DNA of 64,000 bases from Bufo bufo (taxonomy: Eukaryota; Chordata; Amphibia; Anura; Bufonidae): positions 399,204,645-399,268,644 of the forward strand of contig NC_053389.1 in NCBI RefSeq assembly GCF_905171765.1, in the 5' to 3' direction. A program made the position numbers and the translations under genes. Shown here piece after piece: positions 55,947 through 64,000 of the stretch. The notes beneath the pieces are model-generated. The model was not told the DNA's origin, searched no databases, and was given only the letters and a program-made list of their open reading frames with translations. How positions within the stretch are numbered: position 1 is the first letter of the stretch; each line of letters starts with the position of its first letter.

Positions 55947-57558
55947 AAGTCAGGTCCATAAATATTGGGACATTGACACAATTCTAACATTTTTGGCTCT
56001 ATACACCACCACAATGGATTTGAAATGAAACAAACGATGTGCTTTAACTGCAGACTGTCAGCTTTAATTTGAGGGTATTTACGTCCAAATCAGGTGAACG
56101 GTGCAGGAATTACAACAGTTTGCATATGTGCCTCCCACTTGTTAAGGGACCAAAAGTAATGGGACAGAATAATAATCATAAATCAAACTTTCACTTTTTA
56201 ATACTTGGTTAATACTTGGTTGCAAATCCTTTGCAGTCAATTACAGTCTGAAGTCTGGAACGCATAGACATCACCAGACGCTGGGTTTCATCCCTGGTGA
56301 TGCTCTGCCAGGCTTCTACAGCAACTGTCTTCAGTTCCTGCTTGTTCTTGGGGCATTTTCCCGTCAGTTTTGTCTTCAGCAAGTGAAATGCATGCTCAAT
56401 CAGATTCAGGTCCAGTGATTGACTTGGCCATTGCAGAACATTCCACTTCTTTCCCTTAAAAAACTCTTTGGTTGCTTTTGCAGTATGCTTTGGGTCATTG
56501 TCCATCTGCACTGTGAAGCGCCGTCCAATGAGTTCTGAAGCATTTGGCTGAATATGAGCAGATAATATTGCCCGAAACACCTCAGAATTCATCCTGCTGC
56601 TTTTGTCAGCAGTCACATCATGAGTAAATACAAGAGAACCAGTTCCATTGGCAGCCATACATGCCCACACCATGACACTACCACCACCATGCTTCACTGA
56701 TGAGGTTGTGTGCTTAGGATCATGAGCAGTTCCTTTCCTTCTCCATATTCTTCTCTTCCCATCACTCTGGTACAAGTTTATCTGGGTCTTATCTGTCCAT
56801 AGGATGTTGTTCCAGAACTGTGAAGGCTATTTTAGATGTCGTTTGGCAAACTCTAATCTGGCCTTCCTGTTTTTGAGGCTCACCAATGGTTTACATCTTG
56901 TGGTGAACCCTCTGTATTCACTCTGGTGAAGTCTTCTCTTGATTGTTGACTTTGACACACATACACCTACCTCCTGGAGAGTGTTCTTGATCTGGCCAAC
57001 TGTTGTAAAGGGTGTTTTCTTCACCAGGGAAAGAATTCTTCGGTCATCCACCACAGTTGTTTTCCGTGGTCTTCCGGGTCTTTTGGTGTTGCTGAGCTCA
57101 CCGGTGCGTTCCTTCTTTTTAAGAATGTTCCAAACAGTTGTTTTGGCCACGCCTAATGTTTTTGCTATCTCTCTGATGGGTTTGTTTTGTTTTTTTCCGC
57201 CTAATGATGGCTTGCTTCACTGATAGTGACAGCTCTTTGGATCTAATCTTGAGAGTTGACAGCAACAGATTCCAAATGCAAATAGCACACTTGAAATGAA
57301 CTCTGGACTTTTTATCTGCTCATTGTAATTGGGATAATGAGGGAATAACACACACCTGGCCATGGAACAGCTGAGAAGCCAATTTTCCCATTACTTTTGG
57401 TCCCTCAACAAGTGGGAGGCACATATGCAAACTGTTTTAGTTCCTGCACCGTTCACCTGATTTGGATGTAAATACCATCAAATTAAAGCTGACAGTCTGC
57501 AACTAAAGTACACCTTGTTTGTTTCATTTCAAATCCATTGTGGTGGTGTTTAGAGCCA
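55947..57558 (-). mobile_element. Tc1-G transposon, right end truncated
   Basis: The left end is (A)AGTCAGGTCCATAAATATTG after a TA; the expected first C is A. The inner matching copies are GACAGTCTGC and AAATCAGGTGAACGGTGCAG (56091) and their inverses near 57445-57500. The right terminal repeat stops at TGGTGGTGTTTAGAGCCA (57558), where GC-rich flanking DNA begins. The transposase is on the minus strand. Confidence 0.92.
56209..57245 (-). pseudogene. Tc1-G transposase (one frameshift, one stop)
   Basis: The N-terminus RSKELSLSVKQAIIR lies near 57245. A frameshift in an A-rich run at about 57195 leads to NKPIREIAKTLGVAKTTVWN and the linker KRPGRPRKTTVVDDRRI. After FAKRHLK a stop at 56827 interrupts the frame. 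The catalytic frame then has ILWTDKTQINLY (first Asp), [30 protein letters not shown] (second Asp), SLDLNLIEHAF (Glu, with the usual SPDLNPIE altered), and ends DCKGFATKY at 56209. Length is near the family's usual 330-340 residues. Confidence 0.92.
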
Positions 57559-58314
57559 CGCCCCCTCACCGACCACGCCCCCAAACCGATAAACCATGCC
57601 CACTTCCATGAAGCCACGCCCTCATTCAGTGAAGGGGGACTGCAGGGGTTAATAAATACTGTGAAAGGGTACTGCTGAAACGAGTTAATAACTACTGTGA
57701 AGGACCTTCACAGTAGTTATTCCCCCCTTTCAGCAGTCCCCCAGTCACAGTATTTATTAACCCCTTTCAGTCCCCTCTTCAATGCAGTTATTTATTCCCC
57801 CCTTTGCTCCCACAGTAGTTATAACTAACCCCTTCAGTAGCCATTCACAGACTGTCTTTCCCCCCTCTCAACTTGAAGTTTCACAGCAGACTTCCCCCCT
57901 TTCAATTTCAGCAATCCATTTCCATTCCCTCCACGGCCCGGCCACAGCAACAGCACAGTCTTCGCCAGTAAGATACTACGACTACCTGCGCAGCTGCGCT
58001 CGCATTTGGCTGGCAGTGGCAGCGCTCCTCAGAAGCTGTCTTCCACTTCCCTTCCCGCTGTGCCTGAAGTGACTGGCGCGAATCTGCAGGGCAGCGCTGC
58101 GTGTGACGTCAGTACGCTGAGCGCTCTGCGCTTTTGACCGTGATCCGGATCATGTGACATGGACTGTGAGTGATTTAAAGTGCCCCTCACCACGTAGTAG
58201 CCAATAACCGCAAAAAAGGAGGACTTCTGGGCGTCCGTCCTGGTTTTCAGCCGGACGGAGGACCAGGAGTCTAAAAACCGGACTGTCCGGCCTAAAACCG
58301 GACATCCAGCCACC
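57559..58314. other. Unassigned DNA with a large palindrome
   Basis: At about 57630-57770 one arm (GGGGTTAATAAATACTGTGA, GTACTGCTGAAACGAG, TAATAACTACTGTGAAGG) is mirrored by CCTTCACAGTAGTTATT, CTTTCAGCAGTCCC and TCACAGTATTTATTAACCCC. Further T/C-rich partial copies follow to 57920. At 58230-58312 a block around AAAACCGGACTGTCCGG and TAAAACCGGACATCC carries short inverted repeats. No gene. Confidence 0.6.
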
Positions 58315-58656
58315 CTATTTGCAAGGGGGTGAGGTGAAAGACTGATGGACATCGGCTGCAGGTGCCAACTGTGGTCTTTCAGCAGGAGACTGGGTGGGAG
58401 ACAATGTGAAGGAACTGGATCCACTGTCAGCAACCCAATCTACTATCTCCTGTACTTGTTCAGGCCTCACCATTCGTAGAGCAGCATTAGGCCCGACCAA
58501 ATACCGCTGCAGGTTTTGCCGCCTACTCGCACCTAAGGAACGGGTTTCACTTGTGCGTGTAGCTGGCACAGATCGACTACGTCCTATCTCTGCAACAGGA
58601 GCTCCACCAGCTGCACCACAACCTGGGCCACGTCCCTTATTTGACGCTCTCCTCAT
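58315..58656 (-). pseudogene. hAT-3 transposase N-terminal fragment
   Basis: The open frame starts MRRASNKGRGPGCGAAGGAP at 58656 and runs in frame to the break point. It aligns with the hAT-2 leader: RSLGASRRQNLQRY, VRPEQVQEIVDWVADSGSSS and SFTLSPTQSPAERPQLAPAA match hAT-2's VVDWVDDSASSSFTLSPTRS and AERTELAPAA. This region is disordered and acidic, with no domain. It confirms the start codon of hAT-2. Confidence 0.85.
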
Positions 58657-58679
58657 ATTTTTTTAATTTAGGATCTTAC

Positions 58680-59070
58680 CCTAAATGGGTGTTTAATTAA
58701 TAGTAGAAAAGAGCGACAGTATGTAAAGGGTGTATCTCACACGGCCTGAACCAGACTGGGCCTCAATTAAAGATTTCTTTGCACAAAAAGGCTGTATTTC
58801 AAATGGCTGTATTTCAAATGCCTAATTCAAACCCCTGTATGTATAGGGGGGATCACACGCGGCCTGAATCAGTGTAGGTCTGCGGTAAATATATCTTTGC
58901 ACAAAAAGGCTGTATTTCAAATGCCTAATTCAAACCCCTGTATGTATAGGGGATATCACACACGCCCTGAACCAGTGTAGGCCTGCAGTAAATATATCTT
59001 TGCACAAAATGGCTGTATTTCAAATGGCTGTATTTCAAATGCCTAATTCAAACTCCTGTATGTATAGGGG
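58680..59070. repeat. Tandem array upstream of hAT-3 (103-118 bp units)
   Basis: About three units, starting near 58743, 58861 and 58964, each with GGCCTGAA(C/T)CAG, AAATATATCTTTGCACAAAA, GGCTGTATTTCAAATG and CCCCTGTATGTATAGGGG. Unit length varies because GGCTGTATTTCAAATG is sometimes doubled. The array begins about 24 bp from the hAT-3 start codon. It does not resemble the hAT-2 array. Confidence 0.85.
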
Positions 59071-59347
59071 GCAGGGCCGTCTTTAACAAGGGGCAAAAGG
59101 GGCAGCTGCCCCTGGCCCAGTTGCTCCTGGGGGGCCCAAGGCAGCTGCCTCCTGAGCCCTGCTAGCCACTGCCCCGGGTGTCAGGCTGTCAGCTACACTG
59201 TGTTGCCACCCGTACGGAAATGACCCGGACAGTCCGCGTTTGTAGTCCTGTGCCCGGGTACAAGCCTTTCTCAGACCCGGGCACAGCGATCTCTTTACTC
59301 TCCTGACTTCTCTAGCAGGTAACCAATGAAATCCTACTTAAAAGTGA
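59071..59347. other. Probable non-autonomous repeat, unclassified
   Basis: Starts CAGGGCCGTCTTTAAC, a terminus style common in hAT-type MITEs, and contains GTGCCCGGGT/ACCCGGGCAC inverted repeats (59250-59284). The right end is not defined. Confidence 0.4.
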
Positions 59348-59456
59348 GTGCACATGTGATGTGTACTATGTGCCTGTATGTAATAACATGTGTGATGTGT
59401 ACTATGTGCCTGTATGTAATAACATGTGTGATGTGTACTATGTGCCTGTATGTAGA
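59348..59456. repeat. Short tandem repeat, three units of about 37-40 bp
   Basis: Three copies of ATGTGTGATGTGTACTATGT followed by GCCTGTATGTA, ending exactly at the hAT-4 terminus. Confidence 0.9.
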
Positions 59457-59904
59457 GATGTCCCGAACTATTCGCCAGCGAACAGTTCCCGGCGAACATC
59501 TCTTGTTCGCGTTCGCCGCGGCGGGCGAACATATGCGATGTTTGGTCCGCCCCCTATACGTCATCATTGAGCAAACTTTGACCCTGTACCTCACAGTCAG
59601 CAGACACATTCCAGCCAATCAGCATACCCTCCCTCCCAGACCCTCCCACCTCCTATCAAAAAGCAAGGACAGCATCCATCTTAGATTCATTCTGAAGCTG
59701 CAGTGTTAGTTAGAGCAGGGAGAGTGCTGCTGCTGCTGCTGGATTAATAGGGAAAGCGTTAGCTAGGCCAGTGTTCTGTGTCCACTCCTGTCCTCAAAGA
59801 CTCATCTGCTGTAAGGACAGCGTCCTGACAGCACCCCAAAAAGCCCTTTTTAGGGCTGGTACATCAGTCTGATTTATTTGTTTTATATATATATATATAT
59901 ATAT

Positions 59905-61195
59905 GTTGCAGTTGCCTGCCCGTGTGTGAGAGTTTACAGGCCCACAGACTGTACTGTGTGCACACCACTGCCAGTGCCCACCAGTCATATCAGGTCGCAC
60001 AGTACCTTGCAGATAAAAAAGTCATTACATTTTTTCTCTGTAATATAATTGCAGTTGCCTGCCAGTGTGTGTCAGGCCCACAGACTGTACTGTGCCCACT
60101 GCCAGTGCCCACCAGTCATATTGGGTGGCACAGTACCTTGCAGATAAAAAAGTCATTCAATTTTTTCTCTGTAATATAATTGCAGTTGCCTGCCAGTGTG
60201 TGTCAGGCCCACTGACTGTACTGTGCCCACTGCCAGTGCCCACCACTCATATCGGGTGGCACAGTACCTTGCAGATAAAAAAGTCATTAAATTTTTTCTC
60301 TGTAATATAATTGCAGTTGCCTGCCAGTGTGTGTCAGGCCCACAGACTGTACTGTGCCCACTGCAAGTGCCCACCAGTCATATTGGGTGGCACAGTACCT
60401 TGCAGATAAAAAAGTCATTACATTTTTTCTCTGTAATATAATTGCAGTTGTCTGCCAGTGAGTGTCAGGCCCACAGACTGTACCATGCCCACTGCCCACC
60501 ACTCATATCGGGTGGCACAGTACCTTGCAGATAAAAAAGTCATTACATTTTTTCTATGTAATATAATAGCAGTTTCCTGCCATTGTGTGTCATGCCCACA
60601 GACTGTACTGTGCCCACTGCCAGTGCCCACCACTCATATCGGGTGGCACAGTACCTTGCAAATAAAAAAGTCATTTAATTTTTACCTTTTAATATAATTG
60701 CAGTTGCCTGCCAGTGTGTGTCAGGCCCACTGACTGTACTGTGCCCACTGCCAGTGCCCACCACTCATATAGGGTGGCACAGTACCTTGCAGATAAAAAA
60801 GTCATTTAATTTTTACCTTTTAATATAATTGCAGTTGCCTGCCAGTGTGTGTCAGGCCCACTGACTGTACTGTGCCCACTGCCAGTGCTCACCACTAATA
60901 TCGGGTGGCACAGTACCTTGCAGATAAAAAAGTCATTTAATTTTTACCCTTTAATATAATTGCAGTTGCCTGCCAGTGTGTGTCAGGCCCACTGACTGTA
61001 CTGTGCCCACTGCCAGTGCCCACCACTCATATCGGGTGGCACAGTACCTTGCAGATAAAGTCATTAAATTTTTTTTCTGTAATATAATTGCAGTTGCCTG
61101 CCAGTGAGTGTCAGGCCCACAGACTGTACTGTGCCCACTGCCCACCACTCATATCGGGTGGCACAGTACCTTGCACGCATAGTACCACTAATAAA
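59905..61195. repeat. 131-bp tandem array upstream of hAT-4 transposase
   Basis: Ten units start at about 59905, 60049, 60180, 60311, 60442, 60569, 60700, 60830, 60960 and 61088. Consensus phrases are TTGCAGTTGCCTGCCAGTGT, GTCAGGCCCACAGACTGTAC, GCCCACCACTCATATCGGGT, GGCACAGTACCTTGCAGATA and AAAAAAGTCATTA. The last unit passes into CACTAATAAAAAAAAAA and then the ATG at 61203. Reading frames on either strand here are by-products. Confidence 0.95.
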
Positions 61196-61202
61196 AAAAA
61201 AA

Positions 61203-63367
61203 ATGACGGGCAGAGGCAGGCCATCCCGCAGGGGCCGTCATGGTCGTGGTGCTGTGATTTGCTTTGGCCCTAGAATAATGCCCAGTGTTCAGAGGCCACG
61301 TACCCTGAACTCTAAAAGTTCTGAGGACATAGTTGACTGGCTTACACAGGACACCCAATCTTCTACAGCTTCCGCTCGGAACCTTGACGCACCATCCTCC
61401 TCCAGCTCAGCTTCGGGCACCTCTCAAGTTACCACTCGCCCGCCCGCCCCCACCACCAACACTAGCACCACAGCCGCTTCACTTGATCTGTCAGAGGAGT
61501 TATTTACACATCAGTTGGAAGAAATGAGTGATGCGCAACCATTATTGCCAGAGGATGTAGATAACAGGGATATGTCCCAGTCAGGCAGCATTACACACAT
61601 GGACGTACGGTGTGATGATGATGATGTTGTACCCGCTGCTGCTTCCTTTGCTGAGTTGTCAGATACAAGTTAAGCGGTTGATGATGACAATGTGTCCATG
61701 GATGTCACGTGGGTGCCCGCTCGAAGAGAAGAAGAACAGGGGGAAAGTTAAGATGGGGAGACAGAGAGGAGGAGGAGGCGAGTTGGAAGCAGGGGGAGGT
61801 CGTTGCAAGGAGCTAGTGGCACAGTCAGACAGCATGTATCGGCACCCGGGGTCAGCCAGACAGCACGCCAATCAATGCATGCTGTTGCCACCATCAGAAT
61901 GCCATCATTGCAAAGCTCAGCAGTGTGGCATTTTTTTTGTGTGTCTGCTTCTGATAACAGTGATGCCATTTGCAACCTGTGCCAAAAGAAACTGAGTCGT
62001 GGGAAATCCAACACCCACCTAGGTACAACTTCTTTGCGAAGGCACATGATCTCACATCACAAACGCCTATGGGATCAACACATGATGAGTACAAGCAGCA
62101 CAGAAACTCAAAGCCACCATCCTCCTCCTGGTCCAGCATCTTCAGCCACGTCAACCACTGCTGTCCTCCTTGCCCCCTCTCAACCACCCGCCACTCTGCC
62201 TCTCACCTTCAGCAGTTCCTGCTCATCTGCCCACAGTCAGGTGTCTGTCAAGGAAATGTTTGAGCGTAAGAAGCCAATGTCACAGAGTCACCCCCTTGCC
62301 CGGCATCTGACAGCTGGCTTGTCGGAACTCTTAGCCCGCCAGCTTTTACCATACAAGCTGGTGGAGTCTGAGGCCTTCAAAAAATTTGTGTTGGGACACC
62401 GCAGTGGAAGGTACCCGGCCAAATTTTTTTTTCACAAAAGGCAATCCCCAACCTGTTCTCTATTGTGGAAAATGAAGTCATGGCATGTCTGGCACACAGT
62501 GTTGGGGCAAGGGTCCATCTGACCACTGATACCTGGTCTGCAAAGCACGGTCAGGGCAGGTATATCACGTACATGGCGCATTGGGTAAACCTGCTGACGG
62601 CTGCCAAGCATGGAATGCGTGGCTCTGCAGAGGAGTTGGTGACACCGCCACGACTTGCAGGCAGGCCTGCTGCCACCTCCTCTACTCCTCCTACTCCATC
62701 CTCTTGCTCCACATCAACTGCACCCCCCCAGCTCCCCAGGGACTATTCCACATCCCGGATACGACAGTGTCACGCCGTCTTGGGGTTGACTTGCCTGAAA
62801 GCAGAGAGTCACACCGGAACAGCACTCCTGTCCACCCTGAACGCACAGGTGGATCAGTGGCTGACCCCACACTAACTGGAGATCGGCAAAGTGGTGTGTG
62901 ACAACGGAAGCAATTTATTGGCGGCATTGAATTTGGGCAAGTTGACACATGTGCCTTGCATAGCACATGTGTTGAATCTGATCATACAATGCTTTTTGCA
63001 TAAGTACCCAGGCTTACAGGACGTCCTCAAGCAGGCCAGGAAGGTGTGTGGCCATTTCAGGCGTTCCTACACGGCCATGGCGCACTTTTCCGATATTCAG
63101 CAGCGAAACAACATGCCAGTGAGGCGCTTGATTTGCGACAGCCCGACACGTTGGAATTCAACACTCCTAATGTCCCAATTTGTGATAGAACTTCTGGCCT
63201 TCCCCGCTTCAAGTGTCCTGTCAGAAAGGACCTTCAGCGCAGCAGGAGGTATTGTCACTGAGAAGAGAAGTCGCCTAGGTCAAAAAAGTCTAGATTACTT
63301 CACCTTTATTAAGATGAATGAGGCATGGATCCTGAAGGGACTGACAGTGGGGGATGCATTTGACTAA
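61203..63367 (+). pseudogene. hAT-4 transposase, internally deleted
   Basis: The start is ATG at 61203 (MTGRGRPSRRGRHGRGAV), directly after the array. The Ser/Thr-rich leader ends at a stop (61673). After frameshifts, the BED finger is at about 61910-62070 (AVWHFFCVSASDNSDAICNL, CQKKL, SLRRHMISHH). Then VKEMFERKKPMSQSHPLA and LPYKLVESEAFKKFV. A shift at about 62465 leads to VHLTTDTWSAKHGQGRY (first Asp) and RQCHAVLGLTCLK. The last frame starts near MVCDNGSNLLAALNLGKL (second acidic site) and has THVPCIAHVLNL and CDSPTRWNSTLL. It then jumps straight to SVLSERTFSAAGGIVTEKRS, losing about 200 residues between. It ends GLTVGDAFD. Confidence 0.9.
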
Positions 63368-64000
63368 AAAAGGCCTGATGAGATGCCTTGGGCTAAAAAT
63401 GGTCCACACGCTGCTGTATTTAATCTCTGCATGCCGGATGACTTGCGTGACTTCTCCGCCACCAACTAGGGTTCAAGCCGCAATGTTTTAGTGCACTTTA
63501 TGCCTGGAAAACATCAATTTTTCCGGCTGCTGCTACAGCAGCGGCTGCAACAATACCTAATTTTTCAGGCATGTGTACATGCCTAATTTTTCAGGCCTCT
63601 GGTGCTGCACTGTGGCTGCAAAAACAAAACAAAAAAAAGGCACATGCATGTGTCAATTCCCCTTCGCGATCGTTACCTTGTTGTGGTGAAGGGGCTTGCG
63701 TATCACAATGAAGCGATCACCTCTATGAGTGTGTTGGCAATGTTGGCACACCCCAGATGATAAGGTCGTTGCTTCATTGTGAACAGACCAAAAGCGATCG
63801 GCTGGATAATTTTGCATAGAAAAAAAATAATTTTCTTTGTGATCATCTAAGGTGATCATTAAAGCCTACTAGGCCAACAATGGGCCCACACTGCAGAATC
63901 ATTGTTTTCTGGGTCACTTAACTGTCACTGAACTACCTCAGCACGACCATAGGCTTTTGAAAAACCACCATCGCCTGCAATCTCCCAAACGTGCACACGA
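63368..64000. other. hAT-4 3' non-coding region
   Basis: No reading frame of note. The duplicated phrase CATGCCTAATTTTTCAGGC-type sequence occurs at 63548-63597. The region probably belongs to hAT-4, whose right terminus lies beyond the window. Confidence 0.5.

Larger units (their letters stand above)
58315..59070 (-). mobile_element. hAT-3: gene start and 5' array only
   Basis: This minus-strand fragment of the hAT-2 family consists of the first 113 codons of the transposase (58656-58315) and, upstream at 58680-59070, a tandem array of 103-118 bp units. The BED finger and catalytic domain are absent, cut off at 58315. The fragment faces away from hAT-4. Confidence 0.8.
59453..64000 (+). mobile_element. 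hAT-4 transposon with 131-bp 5' array (runs off window)
   Basis: The left end is TAGAGATGTCCCGAAC. A leader follows with GCCAATCAGC (59614), then a CTG run, a short TA microsatellite (59886-59902), the 131-bp array (59905-61190), and the transposase gene at 61203. Non-coding 3' sequence continues to the window end with no terminal repeat reached. It contains several GCGATCG motifs and a GATCATC-TAAG-GTGATC hairpin near 63840. Confidence 0.85.

Noticed and set aside
59922..61148. Repeated 65-85 codon frames on both strands of the hAT-4 array
   Set aside because: Same reason: unit length and stop positions follow the 131-bp repeat.

Overview
The window looks like non-genic, repeat-packed DNA from a vertebrate with a large genome, most likely an anuran amphibian. 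This rests on the mix of elements: Penelope-like elements with GIY-YIG domains, many Tc1 transposons, BED-finger hAT transposons, chromodomain Ty3/gypsy elements, CR1 and L1 LINEs, and several palindromic MITEs. I recognise no host gene, rRNA, tRNA or CRISPR array. Almost every long reading frame belongs to a decayed mobile element. The two best preserved are a 669-codon Penelope-like reverse transcriptase and a 330-residue L1 ORF1.

Layout. 1-6000: a 5'-truncated CR1-like LINE between two copies of a palindromic MITE, a 52-bp tandem repeat, and a hAT transposase pseudogene on the minus strand (hAT-1). 6000-8370: CA-rich DNA and a long GC-rich minisatellite. 8375-13713: gypsy-1, with both LTRs and a small TA-flanked MITE in its integrase. 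14018-15690: an element that is a chain of hairpins. 15893-16336: a hAT-type MITE with a perfect 8-bp target duplication. 16820-21300: hAT-2, with a 91-bp tandem array ending at its start codon. 21377-29723: a nest in which Tc1-A holds Tc1-B, which holds gypsy-2. 29724-32998: mostly unassigned, with a second copy of the hAT-type MITE. 32999-34617: Tc1-C. 34658-37795: PLE-1, about 840-bp inverted repeats around a lone GIY-YIG domain, with a Harbinger-type MITE in one arm. 37810-40055: Tc1-D and Tc1-E side by side. 42186-46341: PLE-2, nearly complete. 46950-53765: PLE-3, split by an L1 with an inverted 5' half, itself hit by Tc1-F. 53884-55860: a candidate LTR and a solo gypsy-1 LTR inside a minisatellite. 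55947-57558: Tc1-G. 58315-64000: hAT-3 (start of the gene plus its array) and hAT-4 (131-bp array plus transposase, running off the window).

These genes do not form a pathway. What links them is insertion history, which target duplications, empty sites and interrupted reading frames let one read directly. The two least ordinary features are (1) three hAT copies whose 5' leaders are tandem arrays of unrelated sequence that all stop within about 25 bp of the start codon, and (2) Penelope elements bounded by long inverted repeats that carry a hammerhead-like motif.
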